61,432 nt of DNA, from positions 1 through 61,432 of the IMG/VR virus record IMGVR_UViG_3300045243_000055, one strand, 5' to 3'. Of this stretch, positions 23,487 to 29,971 are shown piece by piece. The notes under the pieces are model-generated. The model searched no databases. It was not told where the DNA came from and saw nothing but the letters and a program-made list of their open reading frames with translations. Made by a program: the position numbers and the translations under genes. Each line of letters opens with the position of its first letter. The first letter of the stretch is position 1. This stretch comes from a virus.

Positions 23487-23884
23487 TAGCCACTCCTGCT
23501 GTCTTGCAGCGCAATTCGACCTAGGTCGGTAATCAGAAAATTGCTCTGCCCTATCAGACCACGATTATCCCGCCGGATCAGGCCGACTTGCTCCAACGCG
23601 ACCGCTAGCCTGTTATTGTGCCCAGCCACGCGACCGTGCGGGTTGCATGCCTCTCGTAGAAACTGGGTCTGACGGCTATCCAGCGTGGCAACGGTCGCCT
23701 CGGCTAGCACGCGGTGCTTCGCCTCGTGCCGGCTGGCTGCCGTGCCGCTGCTGGCCGGCGTAAGGTATCTGCACTCGCCCTCGATCAGCGGACCGACTGT
23801 GCCGAGCCACTTGGTGCGCAGCATCAGTTCCTCGTTGTCTCCGAAGCGCGTCCTGCGCCAGCGCGGCTGCGCTTCCCTAGCCAT
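23486..23884 (-). CDS. Hypothetical protein, possible winged helix
   Basis: 132 aa, MAREAQPRWRRTRFGDNEEL. The C-terminal half (NNRLAVALEQVGLIRRDNRG, FLITDLGRIAL) resembles a winged-helix DNA-binding module, and the N-terminus is basic. The start is a GGCCAATGGCTA junction. A DNA-binding role is a guess from fold-like pattern only. Confidence 0.55.
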   Translation of the reverse strand: MAREAQPRWRRTRFGDNEELMLRTKWLGTVGPLIEGECRYLTPASSGTAASRHEAKHRVLAEATVATLDSRQTQFLREACNPHGRVAGHNNRLAVALEQVGLIRRDNRGLIGQSNFLITDLGRIALQDSRSG

Positions 23885-24380
23885 TGGCCACCCCTGTTTT
23901 GACGCTGACCTTCACCCAAATCACCTCGCCGCTCGCCGTTTTCTGCTGCACCCAATAGTGCGGCACGAAGATGATTTCCTGTGTCATTCCCGGCTCGAGC
24001 CATAGCTCGATCTCGATGTCATCCCCGTGCCATCGCAACAGCACGGCGCCGTCGCCGGACGGATTGATTGTCGGCGTGCGGGTGGTGATGGTGCGTGCCA
24101 TGCGCAGCGCGAGCGGATCGGGAGGTCGGCCGCCGTAGCTATCCCATCCCGGCTCTAGCGCGGCGAGTTCCGCCAGTCGGTCGGTCGTCTCAGTCATCGT
24201 TCGCTCCTGCGTCATAGCTGGCGGCGAGCCGAAAAATCCGGGGTGTCGTTCCTCGATGAACGCGATGATGCCCGCAGTGAGGCTGTCACCGATGAATAAG
24301 TCGTCGTCCGACCCGAAGTGCAGCTTGTCATAGAGATCGCGCACCGTTTCGCGCCAGGGGTTCTCGTCCGGCTCAGCCAT
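23877..24380 (-). CDS. Hypothetical protein formed by two modules across a junction repeat
   Basis: 167 aa from the ATG at 24380 (MAEPDENPWRETVRDLYDKL). At residue 62 the frame passes through a junction repeat (QERTMTETTDRL), whose ATG at 24197 would give a 106-aa protein alone. That second part (ALEPGWDSYGGRPPDPLALR and a beta-rich C-terminus) resembles a family seen in phages and bacteria. Two products, or one fused protein, are possible. Ends TGVANG in the next junction. Confidence 0.6.
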   Translation of the reverse strand: MAEPDENPWRETVRDLYDKLHFGSDDDLFIGDSLTAGIIAFIEERHPGFFGSPPAMTQERTMTETTDRLAELAALEPGWDSYGGRPPDPLALRMARTITTRTPTINPSGDGAVLLRWHGDDIEIELWLEPGMTQEIIFVPHYWVQQKTASGEVIWVKVSVKTGVANG

Positions 24381-24450
24381 GGTCGCTGGTCGTCCCCGGA
24401 GGGAGGGGTTGCGGGGGTGGCCGAGGCGGCAGGGTCGGAAGCTTCGTCAT
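24373..24450 (-). CDS. 25-aa proline-rich peptide ORF
   Basis: MTKLPTLPPRPPPQPLPPGT plus five residues. The start follows a junction-type GAAGCGAACG and the stop overlaps the next ATG. The architecture matches the array, but the length makes it uncertain. Confidence 0.35.
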   Translation of the reverse strand: MTKLPTLPPRPPPQPLPPGTTSDHG

Positions 24451-24506
24451 CGTTCGCTTCTCGTCTCAGTCCATCGGCTACTCCACTTGTTGCGTGTCTC
24501 AGCCAT
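24447..24506 (-). CDS. 19-aa peptide ORF
   Basis: A canonical junction repeat gives GGAGCGAGTG and ATGGCTGAG, and the frame (MAETRNKWSSRWTETRSER) closes after 19 codons, overlapping the next ATG. It may be a remnant of a larger gene cut down between two junctions. Confidence 0.35.
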   Translation of the reverse strand: MAETRNKWSSRWTETRSER

Positions 24507-24520
24507 CACTCGCTCCTGCC

Positions 24521-24730
24521 TTATCGTCCATCGACAAACACCGCGAGTTCGTTCTTCACGACTGACAGCGCGGCATCCACAATGTCCATGACAAAGGGAT
24601 CGAACTCGTGCCCGTCTGATGGACGGCCATGCCGACGGTCGAACGCCGCGTAATAGCAGCGCCAGCGTAGGTTATCCGGGTGGCTGCGACCCATGTCGGG
24701 AACCCGCTGAATATCAGCCTCCTTAGCCAT
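24521..24730 (-). CDS. Small hypothetical protein
   Basis: 69 aa, MAKEADIQRVPDMGRSHPDN, with a Trp/Tyr-rich centre (LRWRCYYAAFDRRHGRPSDG) and a helical C-terminus. Ribosome site GCAGGAGCGGCC. Unknown. Confidence 0.6.
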   Translation of the reverse strand: MAKEADIQRVPDMGRSHPDNLRWRCYYAAFDRRHGRPSDGHEFDPFVMDIVDAALSVVKNELAVFVDGR

Positions 24731-24953
24731 TGGCCGCTCCTGCGCGGTTCGACGGGTTCTTGCGTGGACAGTCCGGCCGCTCGCAGTCCTTGTTTGCACC
24801 CGGCGGACAGATGCAGCCGACCGGCACCAGTGGCACCATCGGTTGAAACGGCTGCTGTATCGGGATGTGATTCTCTCGCCACCAGGGCGGATTACCAGTC
24901 ATCGGTCGCTCCCCGATGCACCGTAAACAGCACACATCTTTCTGCTCGGTCAT
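24723..24953 (-). CDS. Cysteine-rich protein with CICP motif, two modules
   Basis: 76 aa from the junction-repeat ATG at 24953 (MTEQKDVCCLRCIGERP), running in frame through a second, altered junction (ERPMTGNPPW, internal ATG at 24902). The C-terminus GCICPPGANKDCERPDCPRK is closely related to the protein at 21465-21785. Ends AGAANG. Probably binds zinc. Module duplication within the array is evident. Confidence 0.65.
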   Translation of the reverse strand: MTEQKDVCCLRCIGERPMTGNPPWWRENHIPIQQPFQPMVPLVPVGCICPPGANKDCERPDCPRKNPSNRAGAANG

Positions 24954-24968
24954 CGCTCGCTCCTGCTG

Positions 24969-25154
24969 TCATACGGCGGCAGCCATTTCCTCAATCTCCT
25001 CGATGCAATCGGACATGCCAGCTTGTGCCCATGAATTAGCAGACAGGTGCTTAATCACCACATCGTTGCAATCGGATAGCCAGGAGTGGAGGACGGCAGC
25101 AGCATCGAGAAGCGCCTGCCGCCTCGCTTCTTGCAATGCATCGCGCTCAGCCAT
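24969..25154 (-). CDS. Small helical protein
   Basis: 61 aa, MAERDALQEARRQALLDAAA onward, ending SDCIEEIEEMAAAV. Starts in a junction repeat. Helical throughout. No family recognised. Confidence 0.6.
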   Translation of the reverse strand: MAERDALQEARRQALLDAAAVLHSWLSDCNDVVIKHLSANSWAQAGMSDCIEEIEEMAAAV

Positions 25155-25323
25155 CGCTCGCTTCTGCCCGCGTGCGCTTCCATTCCAGATACGCGCGATC
25201 AGCAGCGGTCGGTTCGGGCGGTAGAGACGCCCGGCACTTGGCACACCGGAGCGAGACGTGGTTGCTGATCGCGCCACAATCCAGACAGAGGATCTGCGGG
25301 CCATTAGGTATCAGATGCACCAT
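25147..25323 (-). CDS. 58-aa zinc-ribbon protein
   Basis: ILCLDCGAISNHVSLRCAKC gives two CxxC pairs about 12 residues apart. GGAGGACACCG precedes the ATG. The C-terminus RAEASDG and its stop come from the junction repeat that starts the next gene. Confidence 0.65.
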   Translation of the reverse strand: MVHLIPNGPQILCLDCGAISNHVSLRCAKCRASLPPEPTAADRAYLEWKRTRAEASDG

Positions 25324-25338
25324 CGGTGTCCTCCTCCA

Positions 25339-25569
25339 TCAATCTGCAATCCGCCGGGCGCGGTCGCGCCAGCGCCTCGCGATCTGCACGGCACGGTCGT
25401 GCTCATCGGCCACTTCTTCAATCGGCAGCCGCGCGATCCGGCGGTAGGCTGCCAACTCGACGCGGTCGATGCCGAGCCGCAGGAGCGCGCCGAGCAGGAC
25501 GCCCACCCCCAGCGCGGCGAGCAGCGCGAGCGGCATCCAGACGGCGAAGCTGATGCACGTCTCAGCCAT
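25339..25569 (-). CDS. Small membrane-anchored protein
   Basis: 76 aa. One span at about residues 9-31 (AVWMPLALLAALGVGVLLGA) and a basic cytoplasmic-type tail (RRIARLPIEEVADEHDRAVQ). Starts in a junction repeat. The topology resembles small regulatory or spanin-like membrane proteins, but no motif supports a specific role. Confidence 0.6.
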   Translation of the reverse strand: MAETCISFAVWMPLALLAALGVGVLLGALLRLGIDRVELAAYRRIARLPIEEVADEHDRAVQIARRWRDRARRIAD

Positions 25570-25765
25570 CTCTCGCTCCTGCGTCCGTCGTCTGTTGCCG
25601 GAGACCGAGGCGCTTCATCAGGTAGTAGTCGTGCGTGGCGTGGCATAGCTCCCAGCCGGCAGCACCCGCCTCGTTGAGCGCGACTAGATCACGGGGGATC
25701 AACTGATACTCCCATCGGATCGCCAGCGGTTCGCTACGGTATTGCCACATGGGATGATCAACCAT
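25562..25765 (-). CDS. DUF4177-like small protein
   Basis: 67 aa. WEYQLIPRDLVALNEAGAAGWELCHA followed by YYLMKR, in pieces, matches the layout of DUF4177-type proteins (YEY, LNxxGxxGWEL, then a final strand). Role unknown. Starts in a junction repeat and ends DAGARDG in the next one. Confidence 0.6.
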   Translation of the reverse strand: MVDHPMWQYRSEPLAIRWEYQLIPRDLVALNEAGAAGWELCHATHDYYLMKRLGLRQQTTDAGARDG

Positions 25766-25973
25766 CGCTCGCTCCTGGCTTCTGATCCAGCGGCTTGGTG
25801 CGCAGCATGACCTTGCGGCGGTTGGCGCCACACGCCGGGCAATGAATGGTCTTGATGTGCGCGACCCAGGTGGCGATCGGGACCATGCACGGCTGCCAGT
25901 CGTCCCACCAATGGCTGCACGCCTTGCACGAGCACCATAACGGCTCCCAGGTCGGCTGAGGCCAGTCATCCAT
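25758..25973 (-). CDS. Zinc-ribbon protein, paralog of 21251-21472
   Basis: 71 aa, MDDWPQPTWEPLWCSCKACS and CPACGANRR. It is the most similar gene pair in the array (see 21251-21472). Its own start lacks a junction repeat, while its end (KPGASDG) is one. It lies at the upstream edge of the junction-repeat array, next to the first CGCNN block. Confidence 0.7.
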   Translation of the reverse strand: MDDWPQPTWEPLWCSCKACSHWWDDWQPCMVPIATWVAHIKTIHCPACGANRRKVMLRTKPLDQKPGASDG

Positions 25974-26052
25974 AAGATCGCCTGCGGGTCATTACTGTCT
26001 CATCCCTGTAGACTCGGCCACCTCTGCGCAGTGCCGCTTGGTGCGCAGGTAG

Positions 26053-26196
26053 TTGCGTTGCGTAGCGTAGCGTAGCGCTGCGGAGCGAAGCGCTGCGAGG
26101 CGTGGCGATGCAATGCGGAGCGGGGTGTGGCGCTGCGATGCGTGGCGATGCGGAGAGGCGCGTAGCGGGGCGGCGCGACGCCGAGCGCTGCGGGGT
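26053..26196. repeat. CGCNN pentanucleotide array 1
   Basis: On the minus strand the sequence is built of degenerate 5-bp units CGCNN (for example CGCAG CGCTA CGCTA CGCTA). It fills most of the 230-base gap between the genes at 25973 and 26205. Related arrays occupy the next two intergenic gaps (26728, 27471). Confidence 0.85.
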
Positions 26197-26204
26197 TGGG
26201 GATG

Positions 26205-26714
26205 TCATTTTCCTACTCGGCGTGGGCTGAGGCTTATCATCCACTCCACCGCGTTGAACGCCGGCAGGTCGTTCGACGTGCCGCGCGCGACCTTCTCGAT
26301 GCGCCGATGCGTCGCCCTCGCCAGAGCGTCGCGGGCGATCTCGCGGACAATCGAGTCGGTCGCAAAGCGGGCCTGCTGTTTGAGGTCAAGTTGCTCAAGC
26401 TCGACCACATCGGCCTGCCGCGCGCCAGCCGACAGCTTGTTGCGTGCCCCATTGAGAAACCAGTCGCGCTGCCGGACGACGATCTCGGCGTCATTCAGCC
26501 GGTAAAGGGCAACGGCGGGAGCGATGCAGATCCACACCTGGGCATGGTCACGTTCCAAGATCTTTCGCGCCGACGTGAGGTAGGTCGTGCGAGGCGTGAC
26601 GGTGATCCCGGCAATCGCCGTCAGGTCTTTGTAGTCGATCAGGGCTTCTTTCTCGTGCTGAGCGAGATACCTGACCAGACTGGCCGTGGTCTCCGATCGT
26701 TCAAAGGCTTTCAT
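26205..26714 (-). CDS. Conserved hypothetical protein between pentamer arrays
   Basis: 169 aa, ribosome site GAAGGGATCAC. The N-terminus (SLVRYLAQHEKEALIDYKDL, TYLTSARKILERDHAQVWIC) has helical and strand segments that resemble a small DNA-binding fold, and the C-terminus is basic (ATHRRIEKVARG). Not identified. It is flanked on both sides by CGCNN arrays. Confidence 0.65.
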   Translation of the reverse strand: MKAFERSETTASLVRYLAQHEKEALIDYKDLTAIAGITVTPRTTYLTSARKILERDHAQVWICIAPAVALYRLNDAEIVVRQRDWFLNGARNKLSAGARQADVVELEQLDLKQQARFATDSIVREIARDALARATHRRIEKVARGTSNDLPAFNAVEWMISLSPRRVGK

Positions 26715-26727
26715 GTGATCCCTTCAG

Positions 26728-26864
26728 GCGTTGCGTTGCGGGGCGGTACGTTGCGAGGCGATGCGCCGAGACGCGGGGCGTTGCGGCACGTGGCGATGCG
26801 TTGCGGGGCGTTGCGCTGTGGAGCGCTGCGTCGCGATGCGGTGCGTGGCGGTGCGCCGAGGCGA
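26728..26864. repeat. CGCNN pentanucleotide array 2
   Basis: Minus-strand units such as CGCAA CGCCC CGCAA CGCAT cover nearly the whole gap between the genes at 26714 and 26867. The five-base phase is kept through most of the block despite point changes. Confidence 0.85.
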
Positions 26865-26866
26865 CC

Positions 26867-27454
26867 TCATAGGCTCATGTTCTGCCATTCGATCTTGGTG
26901 ACGCGGAAGCGGCCGTTGGACCCACCGTTGCCGGCGCGGTAGCGGCCGATGCCAACGATCATCCCCGCGCTTTTCAGGTGGTCCTCAAAGACCTCCTGCG
27001 TGATGATGTCGTCAACGATGGTGAACTCGGCGACGCCGTGCCACTTGTCGAACACCGGGAAGCGACGCTTGACCCGCTTTCCCGATCCACGGACCCCGTC
27101 GGCATTGGCATTGATCTTCACCATGACCGCATTAGCCGGCGTCAGCGGCTTGCCGTTGCTGATCGGCATGTCGGAACCACAGATAACACCGCTGGTGAAG
27201 AAGCTCTTGTAGGTAGCGCCGCGTCGGCCCGGGATTTTTTGCCCGAGCTTCTGCGCAGCCAGATCGACGCATTGTTTCAGCGCCATCGCCGGGACGCAGA
27301 CCTGCCCCTTGTCGTTGACGGTGCATTTGCTGCGCCAAGTGCGCTCGTCGTAGTCGTCATGCGACTCGCGTTCCAGCTTCGGCTCTTCATGCTGGGCTGA
27401 TTGGCTGTAGGGCGAGCCAGGGATGTTCTCTAGGTAGGCTTTACAGATTCGCAT
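26867..27454 (-). CDS. Widespread conserved phage protein of unknown function
   Basis: 195 aa, with GGAGAGAAC before the ATG. It opens with YLENIPGSPYSQSAQ and has ERTWRSKCTVNDKGQVCVP, KIPGRRGATYKSFFTSGV and the ending GIGRYRAGNGGSNGRFRV, a set of motifs I associate with a protein shared by many phages, often near recombination genes. No activity is established to my knowledge. Here it sits downstream of the recombination module and between CGCNN arrays. Confidence 0.7.
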   Translation of the reverse strand: MRICKAYLENIPGSPYSQSAQHEEPKLERESHDDYDERTWRSKCTVNDKGQVCVPAMALKQCVDLAAQKLGQKIPGRRGATYKSFFTSGVICGSDMPISNGKPLTPANAVMVKINANADGVRGSGKRVKRRFPVFDKWHGVAEFTIVDDIITQEVFEDHLKSAGMIVGIGRYRAGNGGSNGRFRVTKIEWQNMSL

Positions 27455-27470
27455 TGTTCTCTCCATTGGA

Positions 27471-27606
27471 CGTTGCGTTGCGAAGCGGCGAGCGGCGTTG
27501 CGATGCGCGGAGCGGCGGAGCGTTGCGTTGCGATGAGTAGCGAAGCGCTGCGATGCAGTGCGGGGCGGGGCGTTGCGATGCGCGGAGCGGCGCGACGCGG
27601 AGGCGT
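27471..27606. repeat. CGCNN pentanucleotide array 3
   Basis: Minus-strand units such as CGCAA CGCAA CGCTC and CGCAG CGCTT CGCTA fill the gap between the genes at 27454 and 27613. With arrays 1 and 2, every gap among four successive genes is made of the same pentamer type. Confidence 0.85.
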
Positions 27607-27612
27607 CAGGTG

Positions 27613-27858
27613 TCACACGATCCCCCGGCTGCCGCGCACGGCGGCGAGTTCGAGGCGCAGTCGCTCGAGCGCGCGGCTGTAGCTGAACTCCTTGAGCCAG
27701 ACGGTGAACAAGTGCCCGCCGGCGTCGGGGTGGCGGTACTCGGCGAGTGCGTTGCTGCGCGGTTTGATCGCGGTGAAGCCGAGCCGGTCGAGTTCGGCGA
27801 GCAGTTCAGGCTGGCTGATCGCGCCGCGCCGCAGCGCGCGTTCGGTGTAGCTCAGCAT
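27613..27858 (-). CDS. Small hypothetical protein
   Basis: 81 aa, MLSYTERALRRGAISQPELL. The arrangement of helix, strand (YRHPDAGGHLFTVWL) and basic helix suggests a compact nucleic-acid-binding fold. The stop lies seven bases beyond array 3. Starts inside the end of the GcrA-like gene. Confidence 0.6.
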   Translation of the reverse strand: MLSYTERALRRGAISQPELLAELDRLGFTAIKPRSNALAEYRHPDAGGHLFTVWLKEFSYSRALERLRLELAAVRGSRGIV

Positions 27859-28304
27859 CCCGCATGGTCCTCCCGGCGGTCGCGCACCTTGACGTAGGAC
27901 AGCCGCGCATGGTCGGCGCAGTAGGACTTCCCGAGATCGCAGACCGCGTCGCAGAAGCGGAACGCGCGGGTGCCAGGCTCGCCGATCGGCCAGCAGCAGG
28001 TGATGGTCCGGAAGTGGGGCGGTGTCTTCGGAGCGGGCGGCTCCGGGGAAGGGGAGAGGGGTGCCAGTGTCGTCTTCGGCTGTCGCTTGGCGGGCGTCTC
28101 CGGAGGCGGCTTCGGTTTCTTGGTGAACTCGCCGCGCGCCGGCAGGCCGAGGCGGTTGCGCTTGCCGATCACGGCGTTCTTCGACACGCCCAGCAGCCTG
28201 CCGATCTTGCCCTGGCTGTTGGCGTATTTGCGGCCGTCTGCGGTGCGCTCGTACCACAGCGTCACCAGCCGCGCTTCCCGTTCGTCGCTCCACGGGTCGG
28301 CCAT
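27852..28304 (-). CDS. GcrA-family cell-cycle regulator-like protein
   Basis: 150 aa. The N-terminus (WSDEREARLVTLWYER, KIGRLLGVSKNAVIGKRNRL) is the GcrA helix-turn-helix. After a Pro-rich linker comes TCCWPIGEPGTRAFRFCDAV and SYCADHARLSYVKV, the cysteine-containing C-terminal domain that in Caulobacter GcrA binds sigma-70 RNA polymerase. GcrA activates promoters with CcrM-methylated GANTC. A phage copy could redirect host transcription. The family is essentially alphaproteobacterial, which supports the host call. Confidence 0.85.
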   Translation of the reverse strand: MADPWSDEREARLVTLWYERTADGRKYANSQGKIGRLLGVSKNAVIGKRNRLGLPARGEFTKKPKPPPETPAKRQPKTTLAPLSPSPEPPAPKTPPHFRTITCCWPIGEPGTRAFRFCDAVCDLGKSYCADHARLSYVKVRDRREDHAGC

Positions 28305-28549
28305 CAGTGCGCCTTCCTGCTGGTGCGCGGCGATGTCGGGGTGCCCATCTGGCGCACCGCCGTCGCGTGGGCGAACAGCATCACTGCGGCCTCGGCCTCG
28401 GTCATCACCGCCAGGACGCGGGTGCCGAGCGTGTCGGGCAGCAAGTCCACCGCTGCCTGCCAGATCGCCATGTGCGTCGCTGGATCCTGCGCACCGTCGA
28501 GCGGGAAGACGTCGCTGTCGACCAGCACCACCAGTGCGAGCTTGCTCAT
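28304..28549 (-). CDS. Small hypothetical protein
   Basis: 81 aa, MSKLALVVLVDSDVFPLDGA. Alternating strand and helix segments. Stop and start are coupled to both neighbours (TGATG and ATGA). Unknown function within the recombination/regulation operon. Confidence 0.65.
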   Translation of the reverse strand: MSKLALVVLVDSDVFPLDGAQDPATHMAIWQAAVDLLPDTLGTRVLAVMTEAEAAVMLFAHATAVRQMGTPTSPRTSRKAH

Positions 28550-28815
28550 GGCCGTGCTTCGCCTCGCGTGCGGGTGGCAGGCCTGGGCGGGGTCCGCTCG
28601 ACCGCCTGGACGACCTCGACCGCCGGCCAGTGGATGCGCCCGACCTCGGGCAGCGTCGCCGGCAATTCCGGCTCGGCGCCGTTGGTCGCCGGCACGGGCA
28701 ATTTCAGGCCCTCGGTGCCGCGTTCTTCCAGCAGCTTGCGCAGGTGGTCATAGACCGCCGCCGCCGGCAGCGCGTCGTCGACCGGGACGCGGACACGCAT
28801 CGTGGCGAATTTCAC
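28546..28815 (-). CDS. Small hypothetical protein
   Basis: 89 aa from a GTG start overlapping the ATPase stop (GTGA), with GGAGAGCTAAC upstream. Begins MKFATMRVRVPVDDALPAAA; helical middle (AVYDHLRKLLEERG) and Pro-rich end. Its tight coupling suggests that it works with the ATPase, but no family is recognised. Confidence 0.65.
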   Translation of the reverse strand: MKFATMRVRVPVDDALPAAAVYDHLRKLLEERGTEGLKLPVPATNGAEPELPATLPEVGRIHWPAVEVVQAVERTPPRPATRTRGEARP

Positions 28816-29966
28816 GTTAGCTCTCCCTGCTTGTTCTTCGGGTCGGTGCGCGCCCACGACGCGGCGACGAACGGTTTGACGTGCTGCTCGTACAGCGCCT
28901 TCCGCTGGCGTTGCAGAAACTTGATCTGCTTCTGCACTTCGGGCTCGTCGACGATCGCCAAGTGCTCCTGGCGCGTCGCGGTGTTCAGGAACCGATCGCC
29001 GAGCGCCTTGGCGCCGGCCTCGATGCGCTGCTCGACCGACAGCGGGGCATCGTCTTCGGGCTGGCCATCCGGCGGATCGGGTGTGGACCCTGGTGGCGGC
29101 GGCTCTTCCCCTGGTGGTCCGTCGTCGGGCGGGCTGTCCTCTGGCGGTGGCGGCTGCGAAGCTGGCGGTCGTGATGTGCTGGCGGTGGCGCTGGTCTCGC
29201 CGCGCGCCCAGGCCGCGATCGCCGCGCCTGTCGCCTCGTCCAACGGTCGTTCCAGGGAGATGATCGGCTTCAGCGCCGGCAGCAGGGCTTTGATCGGCCG
29301 AGGCACGCCGGGGTGGCGCGGGTCTTCGAGCATCAGCGACAGCGTCATCGCCCAGGGAATGTCCACGCCGCAGATCGGCGTGAGGCCCTGGTCTACCGGC
29401 ACCATCTTCTTGCGGCCCTCGTCGTCGACCGTCTCGACCATGGCCATCTTGCGCTCGGCGCCGCAGCACAGGATCACCGGCATGTTCAACTGGTAGAGCC
29501 GTTCGCGCATCCGCTTGTGCTGCGTCTTCGGCTCGATCCAGGCGAGCATCTTGGTTGATTCCAGCCGCGACAGATTGCCGCGCGCCATGCGCAGATTGAT
29601 CTCCTGGTGCCACTCGAGCAGCCCGCCGGGCCCATTGTGCTCGTGCATGAAGTTGTCGATCACCAGCACCGCCGCGCCGTTGCGCTGCGCCTGCTTCGCT
29701 GCTTCCTCGAACACGATTGGCCGAAACGGCTCGTGCAGGTTCAGGTGTTCGAAGCGAAATTCGTCCGCGTAAAACGCCGCCCGGTTATTGTCCGTGTCCG
29801 CAACGAACACTCTGCCGTCTGGTCCGGCCATGCCGCGTGCGAGACGTAGGGCGCTGTACGTTTTGCCAACGCCCGGTGGCCCCGAGATCATAATCAGCGG
29901 CGCTGCCTTCGAGCGGACAGCCGGGCGGTACGTAAAGTCCTTCTGGATGGCGGCGCCGTCAGGCAC
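28812..29966 (-). CDS. AAA/RecA-like phage ATPase (Sak4-type recombination candidate)
   Basis: 384 aa from a GTG start six bases after the nuclease stop; the start is the least certain part. LIMISGPPGVGKTYSALRLA is a Walker A motif, VFVADTDNNR follows, and AAVLVIDNFMHEH is the Walker B strand, as in the AAA_24 / Sak4 group of phage ATPases. The C-terminal third is a Pro-rich acidic linker (PPPPEDSPPDDGPPGEEPPP) and a helical tail. Beside a RecE-type nuclease it probably serves single-strand annealing recombination. Confidence 0.7.
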   Translation of the reverse strand: MPDGAAIQKDFTYRPAVRSKAAPLIMISGPPGVGKTYSALRLARGMAGPDGRVFVADTDNNRAAFYADEFRFEHLNLHEPFRPIVFEEAAKQAQRNGAAVLVIDNFMHEHNGPGGLLEWHQEINLRMARGNLSRLESTKMLAWIEPKTQHKRMRERLYQLNMPVILCCGAERKMAMVETVDDEGRKKMVPVDQGLTPICGVDIPWAMTLSLMLEDPRHPGVPRPIKALLPALKPIISLERPLDEATGAAIAAWARGETSATASTSRPPASQPPPPEDSPPDDGPPGEEPPPPGSTPDPPDGQPEDDAPLSVEQRIEAGAKALGDRFLNTATRQEHLAIVDEPEVQKQIKFLQRQRKALYEQHVKPFVAASWARTDPKNKQGELT

Positions 29967-29971
29967 CTGCG

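Larger units (their letters stand above)
18066..25785 (-). repeat. Dispersed junction repeat family (stop + ribosome site + start)
   Basis: A near-identical element, minus strand CAGGAGCGAGCGATGGCTGA, recurs at gene joints. Start-codon A positions are 18081, 21258, 21472, 21698, 21785, 21940, 22276, 22734, 24197, 24450, 24506, 24953, 25154, 25569 and 25765, some with one to three changes. GGAG is the ribosome site and ATGGCTGA the start. In another frame the same bases encode AGASDG plus stop, which ends several upstream genes. A second form (GGAGTGGCCGATG) serves joints at 18271, 18831, 19098, 23299, 23486, 23884 and 24730. Confidence 0.85.

Noticed and set aside
26867-27454. Resemblance of the glycine-rich ending (GIGRYRAGNGGSNGRF) to Cas RAMP loops
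   Set aside because: Only a short similar string. The rest matches a common phage protein of unknown function.
26053-27606. Possible CRISPR arrays
   Set aside because: The units are 5 bp and continuous without spacers, and no cas genes are present.
27970-29496. Plus-strand ORF of 508 codons
   Set aside because: Antisense to the ATPase and GcrA-like genes, which have clear motifs; low-complexity composition.
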